Source of the DNA: Fusobacteriota bacterium
GTDB taxonomy: Bacteria; Bacillota; TC1
Assembly (NCBI GenBank): GCA_009773805.1
Contig: WTXA01000001.1
Span: forward strand, 186,001-250,000
Reading direction: 5' to 3'
Length of the DNA stretch: 64,000 bases
Shown here: piece after piece, positions 16,916 to 28,251 of the stretch
Numbering within the stretch: the first letter of the stretch is position 1
How the letters are laid out: each line of letters starts with the position of its first letter
Notes under the pieces: generated by a model
Told to the model about the DNA's origin: nothing
Databases searched by the model: none
Seen by the model: only the letters and a program-made list of their open reading frames with translations
Translations under genes and position numbers: made by a program

Positions 16916-19543
16916 ATGTCAAAAAAATTCGTTTATATGTTTAGCGAAGGTAATGCTTCCATGAAAAATCTTTTAGGTGGTAAAGGTGCCAACCTAGCAG
17001 AAATGACATTGTTAGGAATGCCAATTCCACAAGGATTTACTGTTTCAACTGAAGCTTGTAATGATTACTATGATAAAGGTAGAGTCGTTGATACTGAAAT
17101 TTTGAAGCAAATCGAAGAAGGAATTGTTAATTTAGAAAAAATATCAGGTAAGATATTTGGAGATGATCAGAATCCATTGTTAGTGTCTGTGCGTTCTGGT
17201 GCTAGAGCATCAATGCCAGGTATGATGGATACAGTCTTGAATTTAGGAATGAATGACCTTTCTGTTGAAGCTTTAGCAGTTAAATCAAATAATCCTAAAT
17301 TTGCTTACGATTCATATAGAAGATTCGTTCAAATGTTTTCTGATGTTGTTAAAGGCATTGAAAAATCACACTTTGAAAGAGTTTTAGATAAATTCAAGGA
17401 ATCAAAGGGTGTTGTTGCAGACATGGATTTGACTGCAGAAGACTTCAAAGAAGTTCTAACTACATTCAAAAAAATATACAAAGATGAATTAGGAGAAGAC
17501 TTCCCACAAGATCCTAGAGTACAACTAATTCAATCTATTACAGCTGTTTTCAGATCATGGGACAACCACAGAGCAAACATTTACAGAAGAATGCACGATA
17601 TTCCAAGTTCATGGGGTACAGCAGTAAATGTTCAAATGATGGTATTTGGTAATCTAGGTGATACTTCAGGAACAGGTGTTGCTTTCACAAGAAACCCTGC
17701 AACTGGTGAGAGCTTAATATATGGTGAATACTTAATTAATGCACAAGGTGAAGATGTAGTTGCTGGAACTAGAACTCCTAAAACCATAGCTACATTACAA
17801 GAAGATATGCCTGTGGTTTATGATGAATTTATGGCAATTGCTAATAAACTTGAAAAACACTATAAAGATATGCAAGATATGGAATTTACAATTGAAGATA
17901 AAAAACTATATATCCTACAAACTAGAAACGGTAAGAGAACAGCACAAGCTGCTTTAAGAATTGCAGTTGAGTTAGTAGAAGAGAAGATGATCACAGAAGA
18001 AGAAGCTATTATGAAAGTTGATCCTAAGCAATTAGACCAATTATTACATCCTGCTTTTGACGAACAATCTTTAGCTGATGCTAAAGTTATAGCTAAAGGC
18101 TTACCAGCATCACCAGGTGCTGCAGCCGGCAAGATATACTTCACTGCTGAAGATGCTAAGGAAGCCAACGATAAAAGAGGAGAAAAAGTTATTCTTGTAA
18201 GATTAGAGACTTCTCCTGAAGATATTGAAGGAATGGTAGCCGCTAAAGGCATTTTAACAGTTAGAGGTGGAATGACATCTCATGCTGCTGTAGTAGCTAG
18301 AGGCATGGGAACATGTTGTGTTGCTGGTTGTGGTGAGATTAAGATTGATGAAGAAAAGAAAACTCTTTTTGCTGGAGGAACTGTATTTAATGAAGGAGAT
18401 TATATATCTTTAGATGGTTCAACTGGTAATGTTTATGGTGAGGATATTAAAACTGTAGAGCCAGCCATATCAGGACACTTTGCTATATTAATGGCATGGG
18501 CAGATAAAATCAGAACCTTGAAAATCAGAACTAATGCTGATACACCTAAAGATGCTAAAAGAGCTGTTGAATTTGGAGCTGAAGGTATTGGTCTAACTAG
18601 GACTGAACATATGTTCTTCAACGAAGATAGAATCTTCCAAATGAGAAAAATGATTTTATCAAGTACCGAAGAAGATAGAAGAGAAGCCTTAGAAAAATTA
18701 TTACCTATGCAAAGAGAAGACTTTATAGGTATATATGAAGCTATGGAAGAAAGACCAGTAACTATTAGATTACTAGACCCTCCATTACATGAATTCTTAC
18801 CACAAGATAAAGAAGCAATAGTAGCATTAGCCAAAGATATGGGCATATCGGTTGAAACATTAGAGGAAAAAATTGAATCATTACATGAATTCAATCCTAT
18901 GATGGGTCATAGAGGTTGTAGATTAGCAGTAACCTACCCTGAAATAGCTGAAATGCAAACCAGAGCAATAATTGAAGCAGCATTAAATGTAAGTAAGAAT
19001 AAAGGTTTTACAATTAAACCTGAGATAATGATTCCACTTGCTGGAGATGTTAAAGAATTTAAATATGTAAAAGACATTGTTGTAAGAATTGCAGACGAAA
19101 TAATAAGTGGTTCTGAAGCTAAGATAGAGTATCTAGTAGGAACAATGATTGAAATTCCTAGAGCGGCTTTAACTGCTGATGCAATTGCTAAAGAAGCAGA
19201 ATTCTTCTCATTTGGAACAAATGACTTAACTCAAATGACATTTGGATTCTCAAGAGACGATGCTGGTAATTTCTTAGATGACTATTATGACAAAAAAATA
19301 TACGAAGCTGATCCATTTGCTAAATTAGACCAAGAAGGTGTTGGCCAACTTGTTGAAATGGCAGTTACTAAAGGAAGAGCTTCTAGACCTGACATAAAAC
19401 TAGGTATCTGTGGAGAACATGGTGGAGATCCATCATCTATTGATTTCTGCTATAGAGCAGGACTTCATTATGTAAGTTGCTCACCATTTAGAGTACCAAT
19501 TGCTAGATTGGCAGCAGCTCAATCTGTATTGATAAATAAATAG
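16916..19543 (+). CDS. ppdK: Pyruvate, phosphate dikinase
   Basis: Interconverts pyruvate, ATP and phosphate with PEP, AMP and pyrophosphate, used in anaerobes for glycolysis or gluconeogenesis with pyrophosphate economy. It has 875 residues, standard length. The N-terminal ATP-grasp part starts VYMFSEGNASMKNLLGGKGANLAEM. The phosphohistidine lies in RGGMTSHAAVVARGMGTCCV. The C-terminal PEP-binding TIM barrel ends with GICGEHGGDPSSI and YVSCSPFRVPIARLAAAQ. Strong ribosome binding site AAGGAGG, own promoter and own terminator, so it is probably monocistronic and highly expressed. Confidence 0.97.
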   Translation: MSKKFVYMFSEGNASMKNLLGGKGANLAEMTLLGMPIPQGFTVSTEACNDYYDKGRVVDTEILKQIEEGIVNLEKISGKIFGDDQNPLLVSVRSGARASMPGMMDTVLNLGMNDLSVEALAVKSNNPKFAYDSYRRFVQMFSDVVKGIEKSHFERVLDKFKESKGVVADMDLTAEDFKEVLTTFKKIYKDELGEDFPQDPRVQLIQSITAVFRSWDNHRANIYRRMHDIPSSWGTAVNVQMMVFGNLGDTSGTGVAFTRNPATGESLIYGEYLINAQGEDVVAGTRTPKTIATLQEDMPVVYDEFMAIANKLEKHYKDMQDMEFTIEDKKLYILQTRNGKRTAQAALRIAVELVEEKMITEEEAIMKVDPKQLDQLLHPAFDEQSLADAKVIAKGLPASPGAAAGKIYFTAEDAKEANDKRGEKVILVRLETSPEDIEGMVAAKGILTVRGGMTSHAAVVARGMGTCCVAGCGEIKIDEEKKTLFAGGTVFNEGDYISLDGSTGNVYGEDIKTVEPAISGHFAILMAWADKIRTLKIRTNADTPKDAKRAVEFGAEGIGLTRTEHMFFNEDRIFQMRKMILSSTEEDRREALEKLLPMQREDFIGIYEAMEERPVTIRLLDPPLHEFLPQDKEAIVALAKDMGISVETLEEKIESLHEFNPMMGHRGCRLAVTYPEIAEMQTRAIIEAALNVSKNKGFTIKPEIMIPLAGDVKEFKYVKDIVVRIADEIISGSEAKIEYLVGTMIEIPRAALTADAIAKEAEFFSFGTNDLTQMTFGFSRDDAGNFLDDYYDKKIYEADPFAKLDQEGVGQLVEMAVTKGRASRPDIKLGICGEHGGDPSSIDFCYRAGLHYVSCSPFRVPIARLAAAQSVLINK

Positions 19544-19569
19544 TTAAGAATAGTAAATATAAGTATTAG

Positions 19570-19610
19570 TTCTTGTTGTCTCATTAATGAGGCAACAAGA
19601 ATTTAATTTT
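19570..19610 (+). terminator. Terminator of ppdK
   Basis: Fourteen-base stem TTCTTGTTGTCTCA (19570-19583) with TGAGGCAACAAGAA (19588-19601), one G-T pair, loop TTAA, followed by TTTAATTTT. Confidence 0.85.
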
Positions 19611-19670
19611 AAAAAGTTTTTTGTACTAAATTATTAATAATTTATGTTTTTATTAAAAGTATCAATATTG

Positions 19671-19699
19671 TTGACTACCAAATACTAAAGGCATATAAT
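19671..19699 (+). promoter_or_regulatory. Promoter of the glutamate dehydrogenase gene
   Basis: TTGACT (19671-19676), 17-base spacer, perfect TATAAT (19694-19699), 35 bases before the start codon. One of the best promoter matches in the window. Confidence 0.8.
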
Positions 19700-19733
19700 T
19701 ATATATGGTTAATAAAGAATTAGGAGGATCGCA

Positions 19734-20990
19734 ATGAGTAAAAAGTATAATCCCTATGATCAAATGCTTGCTACATTAGACAAAGCAGCTGACATGATGA
19801 AAGTACCTGATAGCGAATACAACTTTCTAAGATATCCTGAAAGGGAACTTAAAGTTGCATTACCAGTAAGAATGGATGATGGATCAGTCAAGGTATTCGA
19901 AGGCTATAGAATTCAACATTCAAGTTTACGTGGACCTTGTAAGGGTGGAATCAGATATCACCAAGACGTAGATCAAGATGAAGTAAAGGCTTTAGCTGCC
20001 TGGATGTCATTAAAATGCGCAGTTGTTAATATCCCTTATGGTGGAGCCAAAGGTGGAGTAAAGGTAGATCCATCTCAACTTTCGGTTAATGAACTTAAAA
20101 ATTTAACTAGAAGATTCACTGCAGCTATTTTGCCATTGATTGGTCCATTAAGTGATATTCCGGCACCAGATGTAAATACAAATGCACAAATCATGGGTTG
20201 GATTATGGATACTTATAGTATGTTTATGGGGCATGCTGTACCAGGAGTAGTTACAGGAAAACCTCTTGATATAGGTGGTTCACTAGGACGTCCTGAAGCC
20301 ACTGGTAGAGGAGTAATGTTTTCAACAAGAGAGATTATGAAAAAACTAGGTAGACCAATGAAAGATGCTACAGTAGCTGTTCAAGGTTATGGTAACGTTG
20401 GTAGCGTTGGTGCTACATTACTATATGCAGAAGGCTTTAAAATTGTAGCTGTAGGAGATGTTTCTTGTTCTATTAGAAATCTTAAAGGATTGAATATTCC
20501 GGAATTAAATGCATATGTTGCTAAAAATGGTGTTATTAAAGGTTATGAAGCTCCAGGAATAGAATATATTTCTCATGAAGAACTTTTAATCACTGATTGT
20601 GAGATACTAGTCCCAGCAGCTCTAGAAAATCAAGTTACAGAACAAATAGCGCCTAATATTAAAGCTAAAATTATTGTTGAAGGTGCAAATGGACCTACAA
20701 CTTCAGAAGCAGATGTAATCTTGAACAAAATGGGAGTTATTATTATACCTGACATTCTAGCTAACGCTGGTGGAGTAGTAGTTTCATACTTCGAATGGGC
20801 TCAAAATCTCCAGTCTTTAATGTGGACTGAAGATGAAATTAATAGTAAACTTGAAAAAATAATGGTTAGAAGTTTTCAAGAAGTTTGGGATACTAAAGAT
20901 CAATTTAAGACTGATATGAGAACAGCTGCATTTATCGTGGCTATGAGACGTCTTGTAGAAGCTAGAAGAATACGTGGAGTTTTTCCATAG
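19734..20990 (+). CDS. Glutamate dehydrogenase (Glu/Leu/Phe/Val dehydrogenase family)
   Basis: Oxidatively deaminates glutamate to 2-oxoglutarate and ammonia; 418 residues, the hexameric type seen in amino-acid-fermenting anaerobes. The substrate site GPCKGGIRYHQDVDQDEVKAL and catalytic PYGGAKGGVKVDP are intact. The Rossmann motif VAVQGYGNVGSVGA and PAALENQVT follow. Cofactor preference is probably NAD, but not proved by sequence. Ribosome binding site TTAGGAGG; it is flanked by its own promoter and terminator. Gene symbol gdhA or gluD would be used depending on cofactor. Confidence 0.94.
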   Translation: MSKKYNPYDQMLATLDKAADMMKVPDSEYNFLRYPERELKVALPVRMDDGSVKVFEGYRIQHSSLRGPCKGGIRYHQDVDQDEVKALAAWMSLKCAVVNIPYGGAKGGVKVDPSQLSVNELKNLTRRFTAAILPLIGPLSDIPAPDVNTNAQIMGWIMDTYSMFMGHAVPGVVTGKPLDIGGSLGRPEATGRGVMFSTREIMKKLGRPMKDATVAVQGYGNVGSVGATLLYAEGFKIVAVGDVSCSIRNLKGLNIPELNAYVAKNGVIKGYEAPGIEYISHEELLITDCEILVPAALENQVTEQIAPNIKAKIIVEGANGPTTSEADVILNKMGVIIIPDILANAGGVVVSYFEWAQNLQSLMWTEDEINSKLEKIMVRSFQEVWDTKDQFKTDMRTAAFIVAMRRLVEARRIRGVFP

Positions 20991-21005
20991 ACCGTTAAAT
21001 CAACC

Positions 21006-21039
21006 AATAGCCCATAGATTAAACTATGGGCTATTTTTA
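21006..21039 (+). terminator. Terminator after glutamate dehydrogenase
   Basis: Perfect 12-base stem AATAGCCCATAG / CTATGGGCTATT (21006-21017, 21024-21035), loop ATTAAA, followed by TTTAT. The queA start lies only 17 bases beyond the stem. Confidence 0.85.
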
Positions 21040-21051
21040 TAGGGGATAACA

Positions 21052-23201
<2,150 letters not shown>

Positions 23202-23253
23202 AAATAATACATAAAATGATAATATAAGTAGAAGAAGAAGAAAGAGGTGGATA

Positions 23254-23592
23254 ATGAATAGCAGTAGTTTACAAGAGATACTTTATTTTATGGTACCATT
23301 AGGATTGATATTTTATTTTCTAATTTTAAGACCACAAAAAAAGCAAAAAACAGAAAAAATCTTAACTATGAAAAATTTGAAAGTTGGAGACAAAGTAATA
23401 ATATACAGTGGGTTACATGGAGTCGTTTCCAAGGTTCCTGAAGATGATGATTCATTTTCAATGGAAATATCTGATAAGGTTGTAGTTATTGTTGAAAAAG
23501 AAGCGATATTCAAAAACATTAGTCAATTGGATAGAGTTGCTAAAGAACAAGCTAAAATTGAAGCAGAAAAGAAAGCAAAAAAGAATAAATAG
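23254..23592 (+). CDS. yajC: Preprotein translocase accessory subunit YajC
   Basis: Small single-span membrane protein of the Sec holo-translocon, 112 residues. The membrane segment ILYFMVPLGLIFYFLIL is followed by RPQKKQKTEKILTMKNLKVGDKVII and VSKVPEDD, the conserved YajC core. A lysine-rich tail closes it. The usual partners secD and secF do not follow; a terminator comes instead. Confidence 0.92.
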   Translation: MNSSSLQEILYFMVPLGLIFYFLILRPQKKQKTEKILTMKNLKVGDKVIIYSGLHGVVSKVPEDDDSFSMEISDKVVVIVEKEAIFKNISQLDRVAKEQAKIEAEKKAKKNK

Positions 23593-23593
23593 T

Positions 23594-23620
23594 AAAGCCC
23601 CCTTTAAAGGGGCTTTTTTA
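23594..23620 (+). terminator. Terminator of the queA-tgt-yajC operon
   Basis: AAAGCCCC (23594-23601), loop CTTTAAA, GGGGCTTT (23609-23616) and a T-run TTTTTT. Canonical intrinsic terminator. Confidence 0.9.
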
Positions 23621-23697
23621 TGTCAATAATTCCTTTTATTATAGCGCTTAATTTAGTATAATTAAAGAGTACGTTATACAACAAAAGGGGATATACA

Positions 23698-25905
23698 ATG
23701 AGTATTTCAATAGAGACAATTATCAGTGAAATGAAAGAATATATAGTAGACCTAAAAGAAGATAAAATCAGGGAGGCATATAAGCTAGCTGAGGAGTCTC
23801 ATACAGGTCAATTTAGAAAATCAGGGGAGGAATATATTATTCATCCTTTACATGTTGCGGAAATTTTAACTCCAATGCAAATGGATGAAGCAACAATAAT
23901 TTGTGCTTTACTTCACGATGTAGTTGAAGATGTTGAAGCCATATCAATAGAAATGATTGAAGAAAAGTTTGGTAGTGAAGTAGGCTATATTGTAAATGGT
24001 TTAACAAAACTAAAGAAAATTAGTTCTATTCACAGAAATAATCTCCAAGTAGAAAATCTAATGAAGATGTTCTTAACTACTTCAAAAGATATTAGAGTTC
24101 TACTTATTAAACTTGCCGATAGACTACACAATATGAGAACTTTAAAGTATATGCCAAGGGATAGGCAATTGGCAATTGCTAAAGAAACTCTAGAGATATA
24201 TGCTCCTGTTGCCCATAGATTAGGCGCTTTCCAAATTAAATGGGAATTAGAAGATTTGTCTTTTAAATATTTAGAACCAGAAAAATATAATAACCTTGTA
24301 GATCAAATATCTAAAAAAAGAATAGAAAGAGAAGCTGATGTTGAATCTATAATATCCAAAATTGAAGAAAAATTGAAAGAATTGAATATTAAAGCAGAGG
24401 TTACCGGACGAACTAAGCATTTTTATAGTATTTACAATAAAATGGTTAAAAAAAATCAAGAACTTGATGAAATTTTTGACTTAACAGCTGTAAGAATCAT
24501 AGTTAGTAATATACAAGATTGTTATAGTGCTTTAGGGGTCATACACATGATCTTTACACCTATCCCTAATAGGTTTAAAGACTATATCGCCATGCCAAAA
24601 CCAAATATGTACCAATCAATACATACTACAGTTTTAGGACCAAATACTGATCCTTTTGAAGTCCAAATCAGGACAATAGAAATGCATAAAACTGCAGAAT
24701 TTGGTATAGCTGCTCACTGGAAATACAAAGAAGGGGGCAAGTTTTCATATAAAGAATTCCAAAAAGAAAGTTCCTTTATTGAACAAATTAGAGAAATACA
24801 AACAGATTCAGGTGGTAGTGCTACTGATTTTATTGATTCACTTAAAGCTGACCTTTTTACAGATAGAATTTATCTATTCACCCCAAAAGGTGATGTGATT
24901 GAATTGAAAAATGGCTCTACACCTTTAGACTTTGCCTTTAGAGTGCACTCAGATGTTGGCTTGCATTACGCTGGTGCAAAAGTTAATAATCATATAGTAC
25001 CAATAAGTTATAAATTACAAACTGGTGATATCTTAGAAATTATTACCAATAGAAATGCTAAGCCAAGTTTAGATTGGCTGAAGATAGTTGAGACTAAACA
25101 TGCTCAAAATAAGATAAGAAATTGGTTCAAGAATCAAAATAGAGAAATGAAAATTGAAAAAGGCAAAGAAAACTTTGACCGCGAATGTAAAAAAGAGTCT
25201 TTTGATAGCATGCATTTAGATAGTAAATATTTAGAAAAATTATATAAATCACATGGTATGCATAGTATGGATGATCTATATGCTGCTATTGGTGATGGTG
25301 CTTTTCAGGTAAAGCATGTCCTTAGAAAGCTTAGAGATATAGTGAACATACAACTAGGAGATGCAAATACAGATAAGATGATGGTCAAACCATGGGAAGG
25401 TTATGGTAAAGGCACTCATGGTATTAGAGTGCAAGGATTTGACAACGTTGATATACATATATCAAAATGTTGTAATCCACTACCTGATGACGAGGTTTCT
25501 GGTTACATAAACAGAGGTAAAGGCATTTCAGTTCATAGAACAGATTGCCCAAACTTCCTTTATTTAAAAAGAAAAGAACCATATAGAATTGTAAATGTAA
25601 TTTGGGAAAAGAAAGAAGTTAAAAATTTAACTGCTAATCTAGAAATTACAACAACAGATAAGAAGGGTATTACACCATTTATTATCAATAAATTCCACGA
25701 ACTTAATGCAGATGTATTAGAAATAAATTCTAAAGTTGCCAACAGTTTAGTTACTATGAAAGTTAAAATTGGTATAAATAGTTCAAACCATCTAGAAGAT
25801 ATTTTCTTTGCTTTAAATAAAGAGGCCGATATTATAGAGATTAACAGAATAATTTTAAAAGGAAAAATAAGAAATGAAAGTAGTGTTACAGAGATCAAAA
25901 AATAG
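23698..25905 (+). CDS. Bifunctional (p)ppGpp synthetase/hydrolase, Rel family
   Basis: Stringent-response enzyme of 735 residues. The HD hydrolase domain is intact (HPLHVAEIL, ALLHDVVEDVEA, RLHNMRTL). The synthetase domain carries GRTKHFYSIYNKM and FDLTAVRIIV. The TGS domain (DRIYLFTPKGDVIELKNGSTPLDFAFRVHS) and C-terminal zinc-finger (ISKCCNPLPDDEV) and ACT domains follow. Both catalytic centres look complete, so it is a Rel-type enzyme. Ribosome binding site AAAGGGG. A TATAAT at 23657-23662 without a good -35 is the only promoter hint. The end overlaps dtd by 32 bases. Confidence 0.95.
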   Translation: MSISIETIISEMKEYIVDLKEDKIREAYKLAEESHTGQFRKSGEEYIIHPLHVAEILTPMQMDEATIICALLHDVVEDVEAISIEMIEEKFGSEVGYIVNGLTKLKKISSIHRNNLQVENLMKMFLTTSKDIRVLLIKLADRLHNMRTLKYMPRDRQLAIAKETLEIYAPVAHRLGAFQIKWELEDLSFKYLEPEKYNNLVDQISKKRIEREADVESIISKIEEKLKELNIKAEVTGRTKHFYSIYNKMVKKNQELDEIFDLTAVRIIVSNIQDCYSALGVIHMIFTPIPNRFKDYIAMPKPNMYQSIHTTVLGPNTDPFEVQIRTIEMHKTAEFGIAAHWKYKEGGKFSYKEFQKESSFIEQIREIQTDSGGSATDFIDSLKADLFTDRIYLFTPKGDVIELKNGSTPLDFAFRVHSDVGLHYAGAKVNNHIVPISYKLQTGDILEIITNRNAKPSLDWLKIVETKHAQNKIRNWFKNQNREMKIEKGKENFDRECKKESFDSMHLDSKYLEKLYKSHGMHSMDDLYAAIGDGAFQVKHVLRKLRDIVNIQLGDANTDKMMVKPWEGYGKGTHGIRVQGFDNVDIHISKCCNPLPDDEVSGYINRGKGISVHRTDCPNFLYLKRKEPYRIVNVIWEKKEVKNLTANLEITTTDKKGITPFIINKFHELNADVLEINSKVANSLVTMKVKIGINSSNHLEDIFFALNKEADIIEINRIILKGKIRNESSVTEIKK

Positions 25906-26323
25906 CAGTGTTAGTATTAATAACAAGGTTGTTGGGTCAATAAATATGGGCTTAGTTGTGTTATTAGGTGTGGGCAAAAATGATACAATTGAGGATATAG
26001 ATTATCTTGTAAATAAAATTATAAATCTAAGAATATTTGAAGATGATGAAGGTAAAATGAATAAAAGCTTAATTGATGTAGATGGTGAAATTTTATTAGT
26101 ATCACAGTTTACACTATATGCTGAAACTAGAAAAGGTAGACGTCCAAGTTTCATTAGCGCAGGAAGCCCAGAAAAAGCCATAGAGTACTATGAGATATTT
26201 AAGGATAAGTTAATTCAAAACGGAATAATTACTCAATCAGGTATTTTTCAAGCTGAAATGGAAGTGAATATAGTTAACGACGGTCCTGTTACAATAATTA
26301 TTGATACTGAAGATAACAAATAG
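25874..26323 (+). CDS. dtd: D-aminoacyl-tRNA deacylase
   Basis: Removes D-amino acids mischarged on tRNA. It has 149 residues, typical length. The signature VSQFTLYAETRKGRRPSFISAGSPE contains the SQFTL catalytic motif, and the C-terminal VNIVNDGPVTIIIDT corresponds to the family's NDGPVT cross-subunit motif. The start lies inside the rel gene with AAAAGGA upstream; the rel-dtd pairing is very common in Bacillota. Confidence 0.95.
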   Translation: MKVVLQRSKNSSVSINNKVVGSINMGLVVLLGVGKNDTIEDIDYLVNKIINLRIFEDDEGKMNKSLIDVDGEILLVSQFTLYAETRKGRRPSFISAGSPEKAIEYYEIFKDKLIQNGIITQSGIFQAEMEVNIVNDGPVTIIIDTEDNK

Positions 26324-26331
26324 GAGGATTA

Positions 26332-26976
26332 ATGAAGTATATAAAGCTTAAAAACGGGCCAATTGAAGAAAACTCCTATATCGTTTGGGATGATATGTCC
26401 CTTGAAGGCGCCATAGTCGACCCTGGATTTACTGAAATCTCCGAGTTCAACAAACATATAATTGAAAACAATATAAGTATTAAATATATAATAGATACTC
26501 ATGGTCATTGGGACCATATAAGAAATAATAAGCTAGTTAAAGATGAGTATGGAGCAAAACTTCTAATTCATAAAGATGATCAGGAATTCTTAATTAATTC
26601 ACAGTTGAATCTCAGTTACTATTACGATAAAGAAGTTGATATTACAACTGCTGATATACTACTAAGTGATGAAGATGAAATTATGCTAGGTAATGAAATA
26701 TTAAAAGTAATGCATACACCAGGTCATACAAAGGGATCAATAATATTATATAATGATGATTTAGCTTTTACCGGAGACACCTTGTTTTTTGGTTCAATAG
26801 GTAGATGTGACCTGCCTAGTAGTGATAAAGACATCATGATTGATACTATAGCGAAATACAAAAAACTACTTCCAAAGGAAGCAATAATATTACCAGGACA
26901 TGGAAATATGGAATCAACCTTTTCTGAGCAATTAGATATTAATCCATTTCTGACAGGTAAGATGACACCAAAGTAG
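26332..26976 (+). CDS. MBL-fold metallo-hydrolase (glyoxalase II-like)
   Basis: A 214-residue metallo-beta-lactamase-fold hydrolase. Metal ligands are in THGHWDHIRNN (HxHxDH variant), HTPGHTKGSI, TGDTLFFGSIGRCD and LPGHG. The spacing matches the glyoxalase II / YcbL group. Ribosome binding site AGGAGG. The rel-dtd-MBL-hisS order is conserved in Clostridia. The substrate is unknown; thioester hydrolysis is a family guess. Confidence 0.88.
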   Translation: MKYIKLKNGPIEENSYIVWDDMSLEGAIVDPGFTEISEFNKHIIENNISIKYIIDTHGHWDHIRNNKLVKDEYGAKLLIHKDDQEFLINSQLNLSYYYDKEVDITTADILLSDEDEIMLGNEILKVMHTPGHTKGSIILYNDDLAFTGDTLFFGSIGRCDLPSSDKDIMIDTIAKYKKLLPKEAIILPGHGNMESTFSEQLDINPFLTGKMTPK

Positions 26977-26989
26977 AAAGAGGTTTAAA

Positions 26990-28249
26990 ATGGCAATTAA
27001 GGGTCCAAAGGGTACACACGATATTATATTTAATGATATTAATAAATGGCATACAATCGAATCAAAACTTACTGATTTAATGGAAGTTTATGATTATCAA
27101 GAGATAAGAACTCCTATATTTGAATCTACAGAGCTATTTTTAAGAGGAGTCGGAGATACAACTGATATTGTAGATAAGGAAATGTATACTTTTCAAGATA
27201 AAGGGGATAGAAGTATCACACTACGCCCTGAAGGTACTGCATCTGTAGCTAGAGCATTTATTGAACATAGTGGTTTTAATGAAGTGTTGCCTAGTAAATT
27301 TTACTATATTGGTCCTATGTTTAGATATTCAAGACCACAAACAGGACGATTCAGACAATTTCACCAATTTGGTGTTGAAGTAATTGGTTCAATTAATCCA
27401 TATTTAGATGGTGAAGTCCTAGAGATGATGATGAAAATCTTCACTTCATTAGGAATAAAGAACTTGAATTTGGAAATCAATAGTGTAGGTTGTCCTAAAT
27501 GCCGACCATTACACAAAGAAATATTAAAGGACTATTTGAAATTATACTTTAATGAGCTATGTCCTACATGCCAAGGTAGATATGAAAAGAATCCTTTAAG
27601 AATATTTGATTGTAAGAATACCAAGTGTCAAGAAATAATAAATAATGGTCCATATATAACTGACAATCTTTGTAATGAATGTAATGAACATTTTGAAGAA
27701 GTTAAAAAGTATTTAGCAATGTCTAAGGTTGAATATGTTTTAAATAAAAAAATGGTTAGAGGTTTAGACTATTATACAAAAACAGCTTTTGAAATAACAG
27801 CTGGAAGAGAAGGTGCTCAAAGTTCAATTGGTGGCGGAGGCCGCTATGATGGGCTTATTGAAGAATTAGGTGGACCAAGTCTCCCTGGTATTGGCTTCGC
27901 TATAGGTCTTGAGAGAGTAGTTTTAACTATGGAAGAACAAAGTTTATTTGATAATCTAATCAGAATTAGGAAAAAAGTCTATGTTGCAAATGTTAGCGAA
28001 GATAATATTGATGCTGCTGTTAAGTTGGTACAAAACCTAAGAAACCTAGGTATAGTGGCGATTTATGATATAATGACTCGCAAATTAAAAGGACAATTCA
28101 AATATGCAAATAAGATAAATGCGGACTATGTTATCACTATTGGCGATGACGAAGTTAAAAATAATGTATACCAGTTAAAGAATATGAATACAGGCGAACA
28201 AATAGTTTGTAGTTATGATGAATTGATCAAGAATTTAGGAGGAGAATAA
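26990..28249 (+). CDS. hisS: Histidine--tRNA ligase
   Basis: Class II synthetase, 419 residues. Motif 1 region and motif 2 (YIGPMFRYSRPQTGRFRQFHQFG) are present. The histidine-binding loop GLDYYTKTAFEI and motif 3 (GIGFAIGLERVV) are intact. A C-terminal anticodon-binding domain closes it. No T-box precedes it; it is the fourth gene of the rel operon, 13 bases after the MBL gene. Confidence 0.97.
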   Translation: MAIKGPKGTHDIIFNDINKWHTIESKLTDLMEVYDYQEIRTPIFESTELFLRGVGDTTDIVDKEMYTFQDKGDRSITLRPEGTASVARAFIEHSGFNEVLPSKFYYIGPMFRYSRPQTGRFRQFHQFGVEVIGSINPYLDGEVLEMMMKIFTSLGIKNLNLEINSVGCPKCRPLHKEILKDYLKLYFNELCPTCQGRYEKNPLRIFDCKNTKCQEIINNGPYITDNLCNECNEHFEEVKKYLAMSKVEYVLNKKMVRGLDYYTKTAFEITAGREGAQSSIGGGGRYDGLIEELGGPSLPGIGFAIGLERVVLTMEEQSLFDNLIRIRKKVYVANVSEDNIDAAVKLVQNLRNLGIVAIYDIMTRKLKGQFKYANKINADYVITIGDDEVKNNVYQLKNMNTGEQIVCSYDELIKNLGGE

Positions 28250-28251
28250 GA